Origin: JANMCE01 sp963791625
GTDB taxonomy: Bacteria; Actinomycetota; Acidimicrobiia; Acidimicrobiales; Ilumatobacteraceae
NCBI GenBank assembly: GCA_963791625.1
Contig: CAWBTA010000006.1
Span: 1,798,001-1,862,000 of the forward strand
Reading direction: 5' to 3'
Length of the DNA: 64,000 nucleotides
The notes beneath the pieces are model-generated. The model made no database searches. It worked only from the letters and a program-made list of their open reading frames with translations, and was not told the origin of the DNA. Shown piece after piece: positions 8,869-19,350 of this stretch. The number at the start of each line of letters is the position of its first letter. Position 1 is the first letter of the stretch. Made by a program: the position numbers and the translations under genes.

Positions 8869-10036
8869 CTAGTGGAGGGTGCGGGGTGGGCCGCGTAGAA
8901 CGTGGCCTTCGGGTGTGGTGATGGTGAGGTGTTGGCCGGGTTCCATTTTCACGGTCCAGCCGGTCTTGTGGACGGTTTTGTGGTGTTGACCGCAGAGGAG
9001 GGCCATGTTGTCGATATCGGTCGGCCCATTATCGCGGTCGTACTCGGCGATGTGGTGCGCTTCGCACCAGAACGGTTTCATGGTGCAACCCGGAAACGCA
9101 CAATGCCTATCCCTGGCGACCAAGGCCCGCCATTGGGCGGGTGTGGCCGACCGTGACCGTTCTTGACATGTAGAGCGGTTCACGATTCTCGCCTTGCACG
9201 ATGACGGTCAGTAGCGCGTCGCATAACAGGCGTTTCACCCGATCAGGTGCGAGCACGGTGCCATCGACATATTTGGCGATGCCACCGTTCACGTAATCGT
9301 GAAAGTCGATGAGCACGGTCATCTCGGTCGACCGGCGCGCCGGTGACGGAACGTTCTGTAACGCGTGGCGGGCCATCTCAACCAACGCAGCAGCCAGCCG
9401 CTGCGAGAACGGGAGTATCGGTTCGCCTTCGACGAGTTCGGGGAGGCAGGCGGCGAGGCCTTCTTCGACCACTTTCGCGTCGTCACCGGACACTTGCCCA
9501 TCAAGCTTGAACCGTCCATCCATCAACGCCGAGAAATGCAGATGATCGCTATCGGGTTCCGGGCCGGTCCCGTTGTCGGCGTCGACCGCAGCTTTCGCAC
9601 GCGCGGCCCATTCCTTCATCACCCGTGCGGTCTGATCCACGCTGCATTCCGCCAACAACGGCACCATCTCGGCCTCAGCATCGGTGAACAGGTCGATCGT
9701 TTTGTCGTTCACGTTCACGGCGATAGCCAGCGTTTGTGATGCAGCCAACTCGCCGTTCGCGAACGCTTCTTCGGTGACAGGAAGCGAGCGGAGTTGGCGC
9801 ATGAGTTGCAGCATCCGACACGCGTCACCCGACGAGCGACGCGTTTCGTGACAGAGCCAACTGTTCAACGACTTGTACCCATCGATCGCCCACTCAGCAC
9901 TCTGATCGAACACCGAAAGGTCCTGAATGATCGATGCCAAACAACGATCCAACAGAGCCAAATTGACGCGTAGCCCGTGGCCGGTCGTGTTCGAACGGAT
10001 GGCCTCAAGTTCGGGAGTGGTCGTGTCCGCCGACAT
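8869..10036 (-). pseudogene. DUF222/HNH endonuclease (13E12 family), frame-broken
   Basis: Actinobacterial DUF222-HNH protein of the 13E12 repeat family, which often occurs in many copies; molecular role poorly known, probably a DNA-cutting enzyme. The DUF222 part starts MSADTTTPELEAI (ATG at 10036) and reads in one frame to about 9160. The HNH part continues in another frame with CAFPGC, CEAHHI and LLCGQHHKTVH, all the metal-binding and catalytic residues expected. Joining the frames by removing one base in the duplicated hexamer at 9149-9160 (GACCGT twice) restores the family consensus SRTVRSATPAQWRAL. The break is therefore a one-base insertion, either genuine or a consensus error. Without repair the product ends before the nuclease domain. 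An ATG at 10078 upstream is less likely as the start. Confidence 0.85.
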
Positions 10037-10276
10037 AGAACAATTGTACCCAACAACAGATAGGAATGCTATAGGCATGACCGAGTTTCTTTGTTAAGAA
10101 AACACTCGTTGACCCGGCCATATGAGCTTGTAATAGCTCCGACCTGGCGTGATGGACCGCTGGACGTTCCGACCCCTCGCGACCAGCAGAACGCCACAGA
10201 GCACCCGGCCTTCAGACACGGCTCGACCCAACCTGACCACCCGAGGATTCAACCGATCGAGCAGTAGCCTGCGGGC

Positions 10277-11016
10277 GTGCCGCATAGTCCCCTCCCGACC
10301 GTCGAGGTTCGGCGCGCAGTTATGCACATGCATTGGGATGACCTCACGTTTTTGCATTGGTCCTACGACCCGATGTCATTCAGCGACTGCTTCCCGAGGG
10401 GCTCACGGTCGACACCTACGAAGGCCAGAGGGTGGATCTCGCTCGTGCCTTTTGTGATGCGCGTCACCATCCCCGGCGATCGATACCGACTGCCGTTTAT
10501 CGGCCGCTTCCCTGAGACGAATGTGCGGACCTACGTGCGTGAAGCCGACGGCACACAGGGCATCTGGTTCTTCTCCCTCGATGCCGGTTCGGCCCTTGCC
10601 ACGCTCGGCGGGCGTGCGGGCTATCGCCTCCCGTACATGTGGAGTGACATGTCGGTGAAGCGAAGCGGTCGGCGACGATCGAGTACGACTGTCATCGCAC
10701 GTTCCCTGGACCAAAGGGGGCGGCCAGTCATGTCAAAGTCAGCATCGGCGATGCCTACGAACCGGGACACCTGACCGATCTCGACCACTGGCTCTCGGCG
10801 CGATGGAGTTTGCACTCAGTCATGTTTGGTCGGCTGTGGGGCGCCCATGCGGTGCACGAGCAATGGCCGCTGCAACACGCGACGCTGCAGCGATGTGAGG
10901 ATGGACTTGTGACGGCTGCCGGCCTTCCCCACCCGAGCGGCGACCCGATCGTGCAATTCGCACAACGGGTCACCGTGCGCATCGGACGACCATACCGACT
11001 GCCGTCAGTAACCTGA
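10277..11016 (+). pseudogene. DUF2071 (YqjF-like) protein, three frame breaks
   Basis: Remains of a DUF2071 family protein of about 245 residues, function unknown. The pieces are in family order: RRAVMHMHWDDLTFLHW, then (frame changed near 10372) DVIQRLLPEGLTVDTYEGQ, then (back near 10425-10433) WISLVPFVMRVTIPGD and ETNVRTYV and GIWFFSLDA, then (changed near 10665) IEYDCHRTFPGP through SARWSLHS and AHAVHEQWPLQHA to GRPYRLPSVT and a stop at 11016. The changes are -1, +1 and -1 base. Protein-level conservation is otherwise high, so the breaks are recent or artefactual. The probable start is GTG at 10277. No operon partner is evident: a frame-broken HNH gene diverges upstream and cbs follows 39 bases downstream. 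Confidence 0.82.
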
Positions 11017-11055
11017 CCCAACATGTTGAGGGGCGATGGCCGGTAGCCTCGGCTC

Positions 11056-12490
<1,435 letters not shown>

Positions 12491-12498
<8 letters not shown>

Positions 12499-13651
12499 TC
12501 TCGACGTGCAGGAGGCGTGGGGGTTCGAGACCCGCGCTGTTCATACCGGCCAAGCCCCCGACCCCACGTCGGGCGCAGTGGTCACTCCGATCACGCTTTC
12601 CACCACGTTCGCGCAGGACGGCGTAGGGAACCACAAGGGATTTGAATACTCGCGCTCCGGCAACCCCACTCGCGCCGCGCTCGAAACCTGCGTCGCATCA
12701 CTCGAACAGGCCAAGCACGGATTCGCATTCTCTTCGGGTCTGGCCGCCGAAGACAATGTGTTGCGAACGCTGGCCCCGGGTGACGGCATCCTGCTCGGCA
12801 ACGATGCCTACGGTGGCACGTTCCGGCTCATCTCCAAGGTCTACGGACCCGTCGGCTACCCGTGGCATTCCGCTGATCTGCTCGACATCGAAGGCCTTCG
12901 CGCCAACTGGAAGCCAACGACCAAACTGGTATGGCTCGAGACGCCGACCAACCCGCTGCTGTCGTGCTTCGACATCGAGGCCATCTGCGAGATCGCCCAC
13001 GCCAACGGCGCAATCGTGGTGGTGGACAACACGTTCGCCACGCCGTTCCTGCAGCAACCGCTGACCCACGGCGCCGACATCGTCATCCACTCGGCCACCA
13101 AGTACCTCGGCGGACACAGCGACGTGGTCGGCGGATTCGCCGCGTTGAATGACGACGCGCTGGCCGATCGCATCCGCTTCACCCAGAACGCAGCGGGGGC
13201 CATCCCCGCCCCGTTCGACTGCTACATGGTGTTGCGCGGGCTCAAGACGCTGGCCGTTCGCATGGAACGACATTGCCAGAACGCGCGGGCAATCGTTGAT
13301 CTGTTGCTCGGCCACCCTGCGGTCGAACGCGTCCTGTATCCGCAGTTGCCCGATCACCCCGGCCATGCTGCGGCGGCCAAGCAGATGCGTGACTTCGGTG
13401 GCATGGTCAGCTTTACGTTGCGCGGTGGAGAGCAAGCGGCCCTTCGGGTGGCGGCCGCGACGGAGCTGTTCACGCTGGCCGAGTCGCTCGGCGCAGTCGA
13501 GTCGCTCATTGAACACCCCGGGCAGATGACCCACGCGTCGGCGGCCGGATCACCGCTCGAAGTGCCGGCCAGCCTGCTCCGTCTCAGTGTCGGCATCGAG
13601 TCGGCCGCCGATCTGATTGCCGATCTGGCCCAAGCACTCGAACACGCCTGA
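12491..13651 (+). CDS. Cystathionine gamma-lyase / gamma-synthase family enzyme
   Basis: PLP enzyme of the Cys/Met metabolism family (386 residues from the ATG at 12491, which overlaps the cbs stop). Motifs: YSRSGNPTR (53-61), SSGLAAEDNV, the Asp-containing VVVDNTFATP (177-185), and PLP Lys204 in HSATKYLGGHSD. The pairing with cbs makes cleavage of cystathionine to cysteine, 2-oxobutyrate and ammonia the likely role; sequence alone does not exclude cystathionine gamma-synthase. The longer open frame starting at 12401 lies inside cbs and is not used. A second family member at 35855-37021 sits with metX and probably works in the opposite direction. Confidence 0.9.
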
Positions 13652-13698
13652 CCGGCCAAGTGGCCCGCGGGCAACGCCGGCGTCATGATGCTCAGGTG

Positions 13699-14577
13699 AT
13701 GATGCCCCATCTCCAGACCGAACTCATCCTCCAACGTGCGTCGCTGGCGTCGGTGGCAGTCGAGAGCACGGCGGGCGCCCACGTAACGGTGCAGGCCTTT
13801 GCGTGGTCGGCGGGTCGAGTGTGGCTGTTTGCTCCGACCGACTCACTGAAAGTCCGTGCCATCGCTCGACAGCCCGTGATCGGCATTACCGTGCGCTTCG
13901 GAAAGCAGGCGGTGATGATGTCCGGTGTTGCCGAGTTGATCGACATCTGGCCGCCTCGGCCCGAGTCATTGTCGCCACGACTCCCGTTCGGCCTTGGCTG
14001 GTACTTCGCCCGCAACGCGGCCATCACCACTGGCATCGTCGCCGATCTGCTGTCCGGTGATCTGCCGGGCCTTTCCTCTCGAACGCTCATCTCGTTTGCT
14101 CTCGAGCGCGAGCTCACCGTCGATAACGGAGTCATCGTTCACCAGGGCGGCACGTGGCCAGAACCCCCCGGCGCGGCGGCGAACGGCGCACCGGCACCCG
14201 TGGACCTCCATGTCGACATCCTCCCGCCGCAGCAGCGCCAGCTTCTGCGCCAGGCCACGCAGGCCGACATCGGCTGGCTGACCTCCGTTGGGCCTGTCGT
14301 CGTTCCCGCAACCGTCACTGCTGGTCTCGCATCGGTGCCCAGGATCCTGTTGACGAAACTTGGCCAACCGGTCGGCAATGGCGCCCTCACCGTGCACGCG
14401 TCGGAGGGCAACCGACCGAGCCGCTACACCGGCGTCATGCTGCGAGGGCCCCTCGTCTACGACGCTGAAGGCGCAGTCGGTGTGGAAGCCGAGCGTGTTA
14501 CTTGGTGGGAGGGCTACACCTCGAGAACCGTTGCCGTGACCACCCGGCAGGGAAAGGCCCGCCGACCTACCCGCTGA
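13699..14577 (+). CDS. Pyridoxamine 5'-phosphate oxidase-like split-barrel protein
   Basis: About 290 residues. The first 90 residues (LASVAVESTAGAHVTVQAFAW, VWLFAPTDSLKVRAIARQP, VMMSGVAEL) look like an FMN-binding split-barrel fold in which strands are followed by a conserved K-[VA]-R turn. The remainder is not recognised; it has a Pro-rich stretch (EPPGAAANGAPAPVD) and ends in a basic tail. Probable starts are GTG 13696 or ATG 13699/13702; the open frame extends back to 13660 without clear support. It follows the cystathionine lyase gene by about 45 bases, but no functional link is visible. A flavin- or F420-dependent reductase role is possible; I would not go further. Confidence 0.65.
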   Translation: MMPHLQTELILQRASLASVAVESTAGAHVTVQAFAWSAGRVWLFAPTDSLKVRAIARQPVIGITVRFGKQAVMMSGVAELIDIWPPRPESLSPRLPFGLGWYFARNAAITTGIVADLLSGDLPGLSSRTLISFALERELTVDNGVIVHQGGTWPEPPGAAANGAPAPVDLHVDILPPQQRQLLRQATQADIGWLTSVGPVVVPATVTAGLASVPRILLTKLGQPVGNGALTVHASEGNRPSRYTGVMLRGPLVYDAEGAVGVEAERVTWWEGYTSRTVAVTTRQGKARRPTR

Positions 14578-14596
14578 TCAGACATGTTGGGCCAAA

Positions 14597-15679
14597 GTGT
14601 GCTCGCGTAGGGCGGTGCGGATGGTGCGTCGGGTTGTAACGATGGTGTTGGTGGTGTCGATCGCCGTGGCGGTCTACGTGCACCGTACCGACCTGCGCGG
14701 TGCGTTCCACAACATGGGTGCGTTGTCGTCGGGTTGGGTGGTCGTGCTGCTGGTGGTGTTTGCGCTGGGCATGGTGGCCCAGAGTCTCGTCCTGCAAGCA
14801 GTCACGCCCGGGTTGACGCTCCGCCAGAGCTGGATGGTGCAGGAATCAGCGACGGCCGCCACTCACACCATCATCGGCAGCGGCCCCGTCAGCACCGGCG
14901 TCCGCATCGCAATGCTGCGTCGCTGGCAGATCGCCGACCGCGCCGTCGGTATCAGTATCGTGGCCCAAAGTGTCATCGCTGCGTTCGCGGTCTGGACGGT
15001 CGCGCTGCTCACGGCCATCGCTGGCGCAAGCGGCGCGACCAGGAATGTCGTTGACCACCGGGTCTTTCTGGCCGTCAGTATCGGGGCCGCCGTGATGCTG
15101 ACAGGATCGCTGCTTTTCTGGGGGTTGCTGCTCTCCCACCCGGCACCGATCCGCTGGATGGCCCAACGGCTGCAACGACTTTTCCACCGAGCTCACCAGC
15201 GCTGGTACCGCGTCCCGGCTCTCGAGGTGGTCACCATCGCGGAGAGGGGCCGCACCGACGCTCGCTCGCTGCTTCGCAAGCGCGGTCGACGCATCGCACT
15301 CGCCACCGTCTTTGATCAGACCATGACCGTGGCCAAGCCGGTCATCGTGATCCGAGCCTTCGGCATCGGCGACGCCGTGCTACCCACCACGACCATCTTG
15401 GTGGCCTGGGGCCTGGTGCGACTGGCTGCCGCCCTGTCCCCCCTACCCGGTGGCCTGGGCGTCACCGAGTTTGGCTTGGCTACCCTCCTGACTCGCTTCG
15501 GCGGTCCCGAAGCCACCGTGTTGGCCGCCGTACTCACCTACCGGGTGCTTACCTTCGTACTGCCGATGTTCACCGGCGGAGCGTGCCTCGCTTGGTGGCG
15601 TTGGCACAACCAAAGCACCCGGATCGTTGACCGGGGTCTCAGCTTTCCCGACCTTGTGTCGGCCACTGAACCCGGCTAG
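14597..15679 (+). CDS. UPF0104 / lysylphosphatidylglycerol-synthase-type integral membrane protein
   Basis: A 360-residue multi-pass membrane protein. It has the family motif PLPGGLGVTEFGL (about 293-305), placed late in the protein, as in the flippase-like transmembrane domain of MprF and of stand-alone UPF0104 proteins. About eight hydrophobic segments are visible. There is no soluble lysyl-transferase domain, so it is not a full LPG synthase. Such proteins are thought to translocate or help translocate lipids. Start: GTG at 14597, or ATG at 14621, which would remove eight residues. It follows the split-barrel gene by 20 bases. Confidence 0.82.
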   Translation: MCSRRAVRMVRRVVTMVLVVSIAVAVYVHRTDLRGAFHNMGALSSGWVVVLLVVFALGMVAQSLVLQAVTPGLTLRQSWMVQESATAATHTIIGSGPVSTGVRIAMLRRWQIADRAVGISIVAQSVIAAFAVWTVALLTAIAGASGATRNVVDHRVFLAVSIGAAVMLTGSLLFWGLLLSHPAPIRWMAQRLQRLFHRAHQRWYRVPALEVVTIAERGRTDARSLLRKRGRRIALATVFDQTMTVAKPVIVIRAFGIGDAVLPTTTILVAWGLVRLAAALSPLPGGLGVTEFGLATLLTRFGGPEATVLAAVLTYRVLTFVLPMFTGGACLAWWRWHNQSTRIVDRGLSFPDLVSATEPG

Positions 15680-15728
15680 GCGCCACTCCGATCCGTGCGG
15701 GGCGCAATGAGTCCGCCATGATCACCGG

Positions 15729-17216
15729 GTGACGACAATCTGGGTGCTGGGTGATCAACTCAACCGCAACCTCGGCGCACTGGCCGACGCGAGGCCGGGG
15801 CGGGACCGCGTCCTTATGATTCACAGCCACGCCAAGCAGGCCTCCAAGCGGTGGCATCGACAGCGCGCCCACCTGATCATCACCGCCATGCGTCGGTTCG
15901 CGAGCGAACTTCGAGCCGAGGGTTTTGAGGTGGACGAACGGGAAGCACCATCGTTTCGGGCTGGGCTCAAGGCCCACGGTGGCGCGTTCAAGCCATCGAA
16001 GGTGGTGGCCATGGAGTCAGCCAACTTCGCAGGAAACCAGATGCTGATCGACCTTGGTGTCGAACTCGTTCGGTCTGATCAGTTTCTCTGCCACCGCGAC
16101 GATTTCGCGTCGTTCGCATCGGGCCGTAAGAGCCTCAAGATGGAGGACTTCTACCGTTGGCAGCGTCGACAGCTGGGATATCTCATGGATGGAGACGAGC
16201 CTGCAGAAGGCCGTTGGAACTTCGATGAAGACAACCGCGAGCCGCCCCCGAAGACCGGCCACGACCGCTGGGCCACTCCCCCGATAGACCAACTCGACGA
16301 TCTCGATAGAAGCGTGCTCGCCAGACTTCCGGCATCATGCTGGGGGGCGGATCCCGACGGCACATGGGCCACCGACCGAGCAGGCGCGCTCCGGCGACTG
16401 GACCACTTCATCACCTCTCTGCTGCCTGTCTTCGGACCACACGAAGACGCCATGTTGGCCGACAACTGGCACCTCGCCCACTCGCTGCTGTCTCCCTATC
16501 TGAACCTCGGTCTGCTCCTGCCGGCCGAGGTGTGCGACGCAGCCGAGACTGCCTACCGATCAGGCCACGCACCCATTGCCAGCGTGGAGGGTTTCATCCG
16601 CCAGATCATCGGCTGGCGCGAGTACGTGCATGGCGTTTACTGGTTCTGGGGTCCGGACTATCGCCGCGCCAACGATCTGCGAGCCCATCGGCCTCTGCCA
16701 CCAGTTTTTCTCGGTGCCAAGACGGATATGCGTTGCGTTTCCTCCGCGCTCGGCACGCTGCACGACCACGGATACATGCATCACATCCAGCGACTGATGG
16801 TAATTGGCAATCTGTCGATGCTGGCTGGAGTCGACCCGTGGGCGCTCACCGAGTGGATGTGGGCCGGGTTCGTCGACGGAGCGGAATGGGTGATGCTGCC
16901 GAACGTGATCGGTATGTCGCAGCACGCCGACGGCGGCAAGATGGCGACAAAGCCCTACGCCGCAGGCGGCGCGTACATCGACAAGATGAGCGACTCGTGC
17001 AAGGGGTGCCACTACGACCGCAAGCAACGCATCGGACCCGACGCGTGCCCGTTCACCACGCTGTACTGGGACTTTCTGGCCCGCCACGCCGATCAGTTCG
17101 GGCGCAACCCACGCGTTGTTCAACAGGTTCGCGCCGCGCAGAAACTCGCCGATCTACCGGCCGTGCAGCAGCGGGCGGTGGAGGTATTGGCCATGCTTGA
17201 TGCTGGCGAGCTCTAG
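15729..17216 (+). CDS. Prokaryotic (6-4) photolyase, FeS-BCP (PhrB/CryB) type
   Basis: Light-driven DNA repair flavoenzyme of the iron-sulfur bacterial cryptochrome/photolyase group (DUF523-independent), 495 residues. The N-terminal antenna domain starts VTTIWVLGDQLNRNLG, and the helical FAD domain includes GFIRQIIGWREYVHG. Four cysteines, Cys336, Cys424, Cys427 and Cys440, have exactly the spacing (88, 3, 13) of the [4Fe-4S] ligands Cys350/438/441/454 known for Agrobacterium PhrB. His351-His352 (GYMHHIQRL) fall where PhrB has its catalytic His365-His366. That supports repair of (6-4) photoproducts rather than only a light sensor. GTG start at 15729. It is convergent, with only 3 bases between stops, with a second photolyase-like gene. 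Confidence 0.93.
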   Translation: MTTIWVLGDQLNRNLGALADARPGRDRVLMIHSHAKQASKRWHRQRAHLIITAMRRFASELRAEGFEVDEREAPSFRAGLKAHGGAFKPSKVVAMESANFAGNQMLIDLGVELVRSDQFLCHRDDFASFASGRKSLKMEDFYRWQRRQLGYLMDGDEPAEGRWNFDEDNREPPPKTGHDRWATPPIDQLDDLDRSVLARLPASCWGADPDGTWATDRAGALRRLDHFITSLLPVFGPHEDAMLADNWHLAHSLLSPYLNLGLLLPAEVCDAAETAYRSGHAPIASVEGFIRQIIGWREYVHGVYWFWGPDYRRANDLRAHRPLPPVFLGAKTDMRCVSSALGTLHDHGYMHHIQRLMVIGNLSMLAGVDPWALTEWMWAGFVDGAEWVMLPNVIGMSQHADGGKMATKPYAAGGAYIDKMSDSCKGCHYDRKQRIGPDACPFTTLYWDFLARHADQFGRNPRVVQQVRAAQKLADLPAVQQRAVEVLAMLDAGEL

Positions 17217-17219
17217 CGC

Positions 17220-18461
17220 TCAGTTCCCCACTCGTTTGACCCAGCTCGTGTAGCTGGTGAGCGACCCGGCATCGGGTCGGCGCAACCAGGGCCACGGATG
17301 TACCTCAGCAGGATTGATAGCGGCCGCTCGCGTCGCCCAACCGGGTACGGGAGCGAACGTCGTCACCACAGCTCGGCCCTGCAACAACGAGACCGGATCG
17401 CCAAGCCAGAGTTCGACCTCTCGACCCTCGGACAGTTCGGCAAGGCGTTGGGTCAGGAACACGAGTCGCTTCCCCGAAAGCCGCAGGCGAGCAAGCAGTG
17501 GTTCGTCGAACACAAAGACGACAGGCAGTTCTGGGTGAGCCGCCAGGGCCGGGTCACCGTCGCCCAGTGATTCAGCCGTGAGCCACACGACATGGGCATT
17601 ACCTGAGAACTGCGGTGCGAGGGGGCCCATGGTGCGCCTCGGGTCAGGGTCGTGGCGAAGTAGCGCAGTGTCGGCGACCGGTTCCATGGCCGGTTCGGCG
17701 GGCCAGTCCTCAAGCGGACAGTCGTCTCGGTGCACGCAGGTGTCACACACGCCGGTGCTGCGCTTGTTGACCTGCCAGCGGGAGAAGCCGTACACCTTGC
17801 CGGTGCCGGCACCGGTCGTCCACTGCCAACCCAGCCGATTCGCTGCCCGTGACCCGTCCAGCAGGTGCGTGAAGAACAGGTCCTCGCCGTCCTGCCACGG
17901 AGCGCCATGACGAACGGTCCAGTGGGCCGCCATCCACATGCGCGTCTGATTTACCATCCAGCCGTCATCGTGCAATTCCGTCATGCACAGATCAACACAA
18001 TTCATAGAGCGATCCCACGGGTCCTGCTCCACCCGACGGTCGCCAACTGGTTGATAACGCAACGACTTGCGGTTAGCCGTACCGAGGCGGGCGTACACGT
18101 GACGGGCGTACTCCTGCCACAACAGTTCATCTCGAAACTTTCGGCTGTCGTGGCCATGCCCGCCAACGACCCGCCAGACGTCAGGCAGGCTCAGGAGACC
18201 GTGTCGAATCCATGGTGACAGCCCAGACGCCCCTCGCTTTGAAACGGGCCAAACCTCGTTGCGCCGTTTGGCGTAGCCCCGGACATCGAACGCCTGCAGC
18301 GCTGCGTCGGCGGCCTGCTGCGTACCGCTGAACCGGCCAGACACTGCCGCTGTGTCGCAGCAGAGGTGGCCGAGATGTTCCGTGACCCATGCAACCTCGT
18401 GACCCGGTGACGGGAGTGGCAGCCTCACGAGGGGTCGACCTTCTTCTTCCGCTTCCGACAT
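17220..18461 (-). CDS. Photolyase-like flavoprotein with reversed domain order and cysteine cluster
   Basis: A 413-residue protein made of photolyase domains in the wrong order. Residues about 40-250 are the helical FAD-binding domain: LSPWIRHGLLS (81-91), DELLWQEYARHVY (111-123), LHDDGWMVNQTRMWMAAHW (163-181) and DGSRAANRLGWQWTTGAG (202-219). Residues about 289-410 resemble the alpha/beta antenna domain normally at the N-terminus (HVVWLTAESLGDGDPALAAH, LPVVFVFDEPLL, RLVFLTQRLAEL), ending where the usual interdomain linker would begin. Cys155 has the same position relative to the LHDxG[YW]M motif as the FeS ligand Cys336 of the neighbouring (6-4) photolyase, and Cys239-x2-Cys242-x5-Cys248 follows the FAD domain, so a [4Fe-4S] cluster is likely. 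Asn171 of WMVN is kept while the usual His is Val. Start: ATG 18461, or GTG 18428, which overlaps the DUF2256 stop (GTGA) behind a purine-rich stretch. Function inferred: DNA repair or light sensing. Confidence 0.85.
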   Translation of the reverse strand: MSEAEEEGRPLVRLPLPSPGHEVAWVTEHLGHLCCDTAAVSGRFSGTQQAADAALQAFDVRGYAKRRNEVWPVSKRGASGLSPWIRHGLLSLPDVWRVVGGHGHDSRKFRDELLWQEYARHVYARLGTANRKSLRYQPVGDRRVEQDPWDRSMNCVDLCMTELHDDGWMVNQTRMWMAAHWTVRHGAPWQDGEDLFFTHLLDGSRAANRLGWQWTTGAGTGKVYGFSRWQVNKRSTGVCDTCVHRDDCPLEDWPAEPAMEPVADTALLRHDPDPRRTMGPLAPQFSGNAHVVWLTAESLGDGDPALAAHPELPVVFVFDEPLLARLRLSGKRLVFLTQRLAELSEGREVELWLGDPVSLLQGRAVVTTFAPVPGWATRAAAINPAEVHPWPWLRRPDAGSLTSYTSWVKRVGN

Positions 18462-18571
18462 CCGTCAGAGCAGTACTTCACTCCATCCCAGTTCCTGGCC
18501 CATGCCTTGCGCCACGTCATCGGGCGACCGCAGGTGACACAAATCTTCTCGGGGAGCACGCGGCCTTTCAT
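18425..18571 (-). CDS. DUF2256 small zinc-ribbon protein
   Basis: A 48-residue protein with CVTCGRP-MTWRKAWARNWDGVKYCSDGCR, i.e. two CxxC/CxxxC knuckles around a WRK-W core, the DUF2256 signature. It probably binds zinc. DUF2256 genes are repeatedly found beside photolyases; the function is unknown. Here it lies between the SDR (its ATG at 18571 overlaps the end of that frame region) and the photolyase-like gene, which starts either inside it or at its stop, so the three form one minus-strand operon. It is embedded at the end of a longer open frame whose upstream part is not coding. Confidence 0.85.
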   Translation of the reverse strand: MKGRVLPEKICVTCGRPMTWRKAWARNWDGVKYCSDGCRKRKKKVDPS

Positions 18572-18575
18572 TCCA

Positions 18576-19269
18576 TCAGCCGAACTGGTCGGAGCCGACT
18601 TCGCGTTCGTTCTGTTCGATGGCCAGCACGATGCGGGCAGCCACAACCGCTGGGTCAAGACCGGTCGGAAGCTTCGGTGCCTGGCCAGACACCGCCCGAG
18701 AGGCGAGCCCCGTCTCGGTGTGCGGCGGTCGAACGTCGCACACGTGTATGCCCAGCGGCCGAAGCTCACGGGCCAACGCCCGGTCGGCCGCAGTGAGGGC
18801 GGCCTTACTGGCGGCATACGACGCCATGCCCGGCAGCGGTTGCTCGGCCACCACGGCGCTGATGTTCACCACGAAACCCTTTGACGCGCTCGAGCAGCGG
18901 AATCACCCGGCGCAGCAGCCAGAGCGGGCCGATCACGTTCGTGAGGAAGAGCTCCTCGATGGCAACGTCGTCGGTGTCGGTAAGTGCTCCGAACCCGACG
19001 ATGCCAGCGGCGTTCACCAGCCCGTCCAACCGCCCGAATCGCGTCGTGACCTCGTTCACCAGACGATCACCGGCACCCGCATCACGCAGATCAACCTCGA
19101 CCGTTGTCGCGCCCGGAATGGCGGCTGCCATCAGACGGTCCGGGTGCGGTCCGGCGGCTACGACGTGACAACCGCTGGCGGCAAGAAGATGGGCGACGGC
19201 AGCGCCCAACACGCCGCTGGCTCCCACCACTACGACAACGGATCCGTCCAACGGGCGAGGTTCGGGCAT
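18576..19269 (-). pseudogene. Short-chain dehydrogenase/reductase, frame-broken
   Basis: NAD(P)-dependent SDR, about 230 residues. From the ATG at 19269: VVVVVGASGVLGAAVAHLLA (Rossmann Gly motif), LVNAAGIVGFGALTD (NAG-type motif), then in a shifted frame VVNISAVVAEQPLPGMASYAASKAAL (catalytic Ser and Y-x3-K). The frames join if one base is removed in the run around 18873-18885 (AAAGGGTTTC on the coding strand), giving KGFVVNISAV. A homopolymer-rich site makes a consensus error plausible. SDR genes like this accompany photolyase and FAD-oxidoreductase genes in photo-oxidative stress clusters of other bacteria. It overlaps nothing upstream and diverges from the FAD-oxidoreductase gene across 81 bases. 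Confidence 0.85.
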
Positions 19270-19350
19270 GCCCAGAACGTAGAGCGGCTCACCTGTCGCC
19301 CACGAAGCGGAGCTGACTTCAGACGCCAGGACCCCTCGTGGAAGGCTCAG

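Noticed and set aside
10082..10106. Possible hairpin GAGT-TTCTT / AAGAA-ACTC between two broken genes
   Set aside because: Interrupted and AT-rich with mismatches; too weak to call a terminator.
14597..15679. Full lysylphosphatidylglycerol synthase
   Set aside because: Only the membrane flippase-like domain is present; the aminoacyl-transfer domain is missing.
18619..19350. N-terminal extension of the renalase-like protein
   Set aside because: Antisense to the SDR; the FAD motif begins just after the ATG at 19351.
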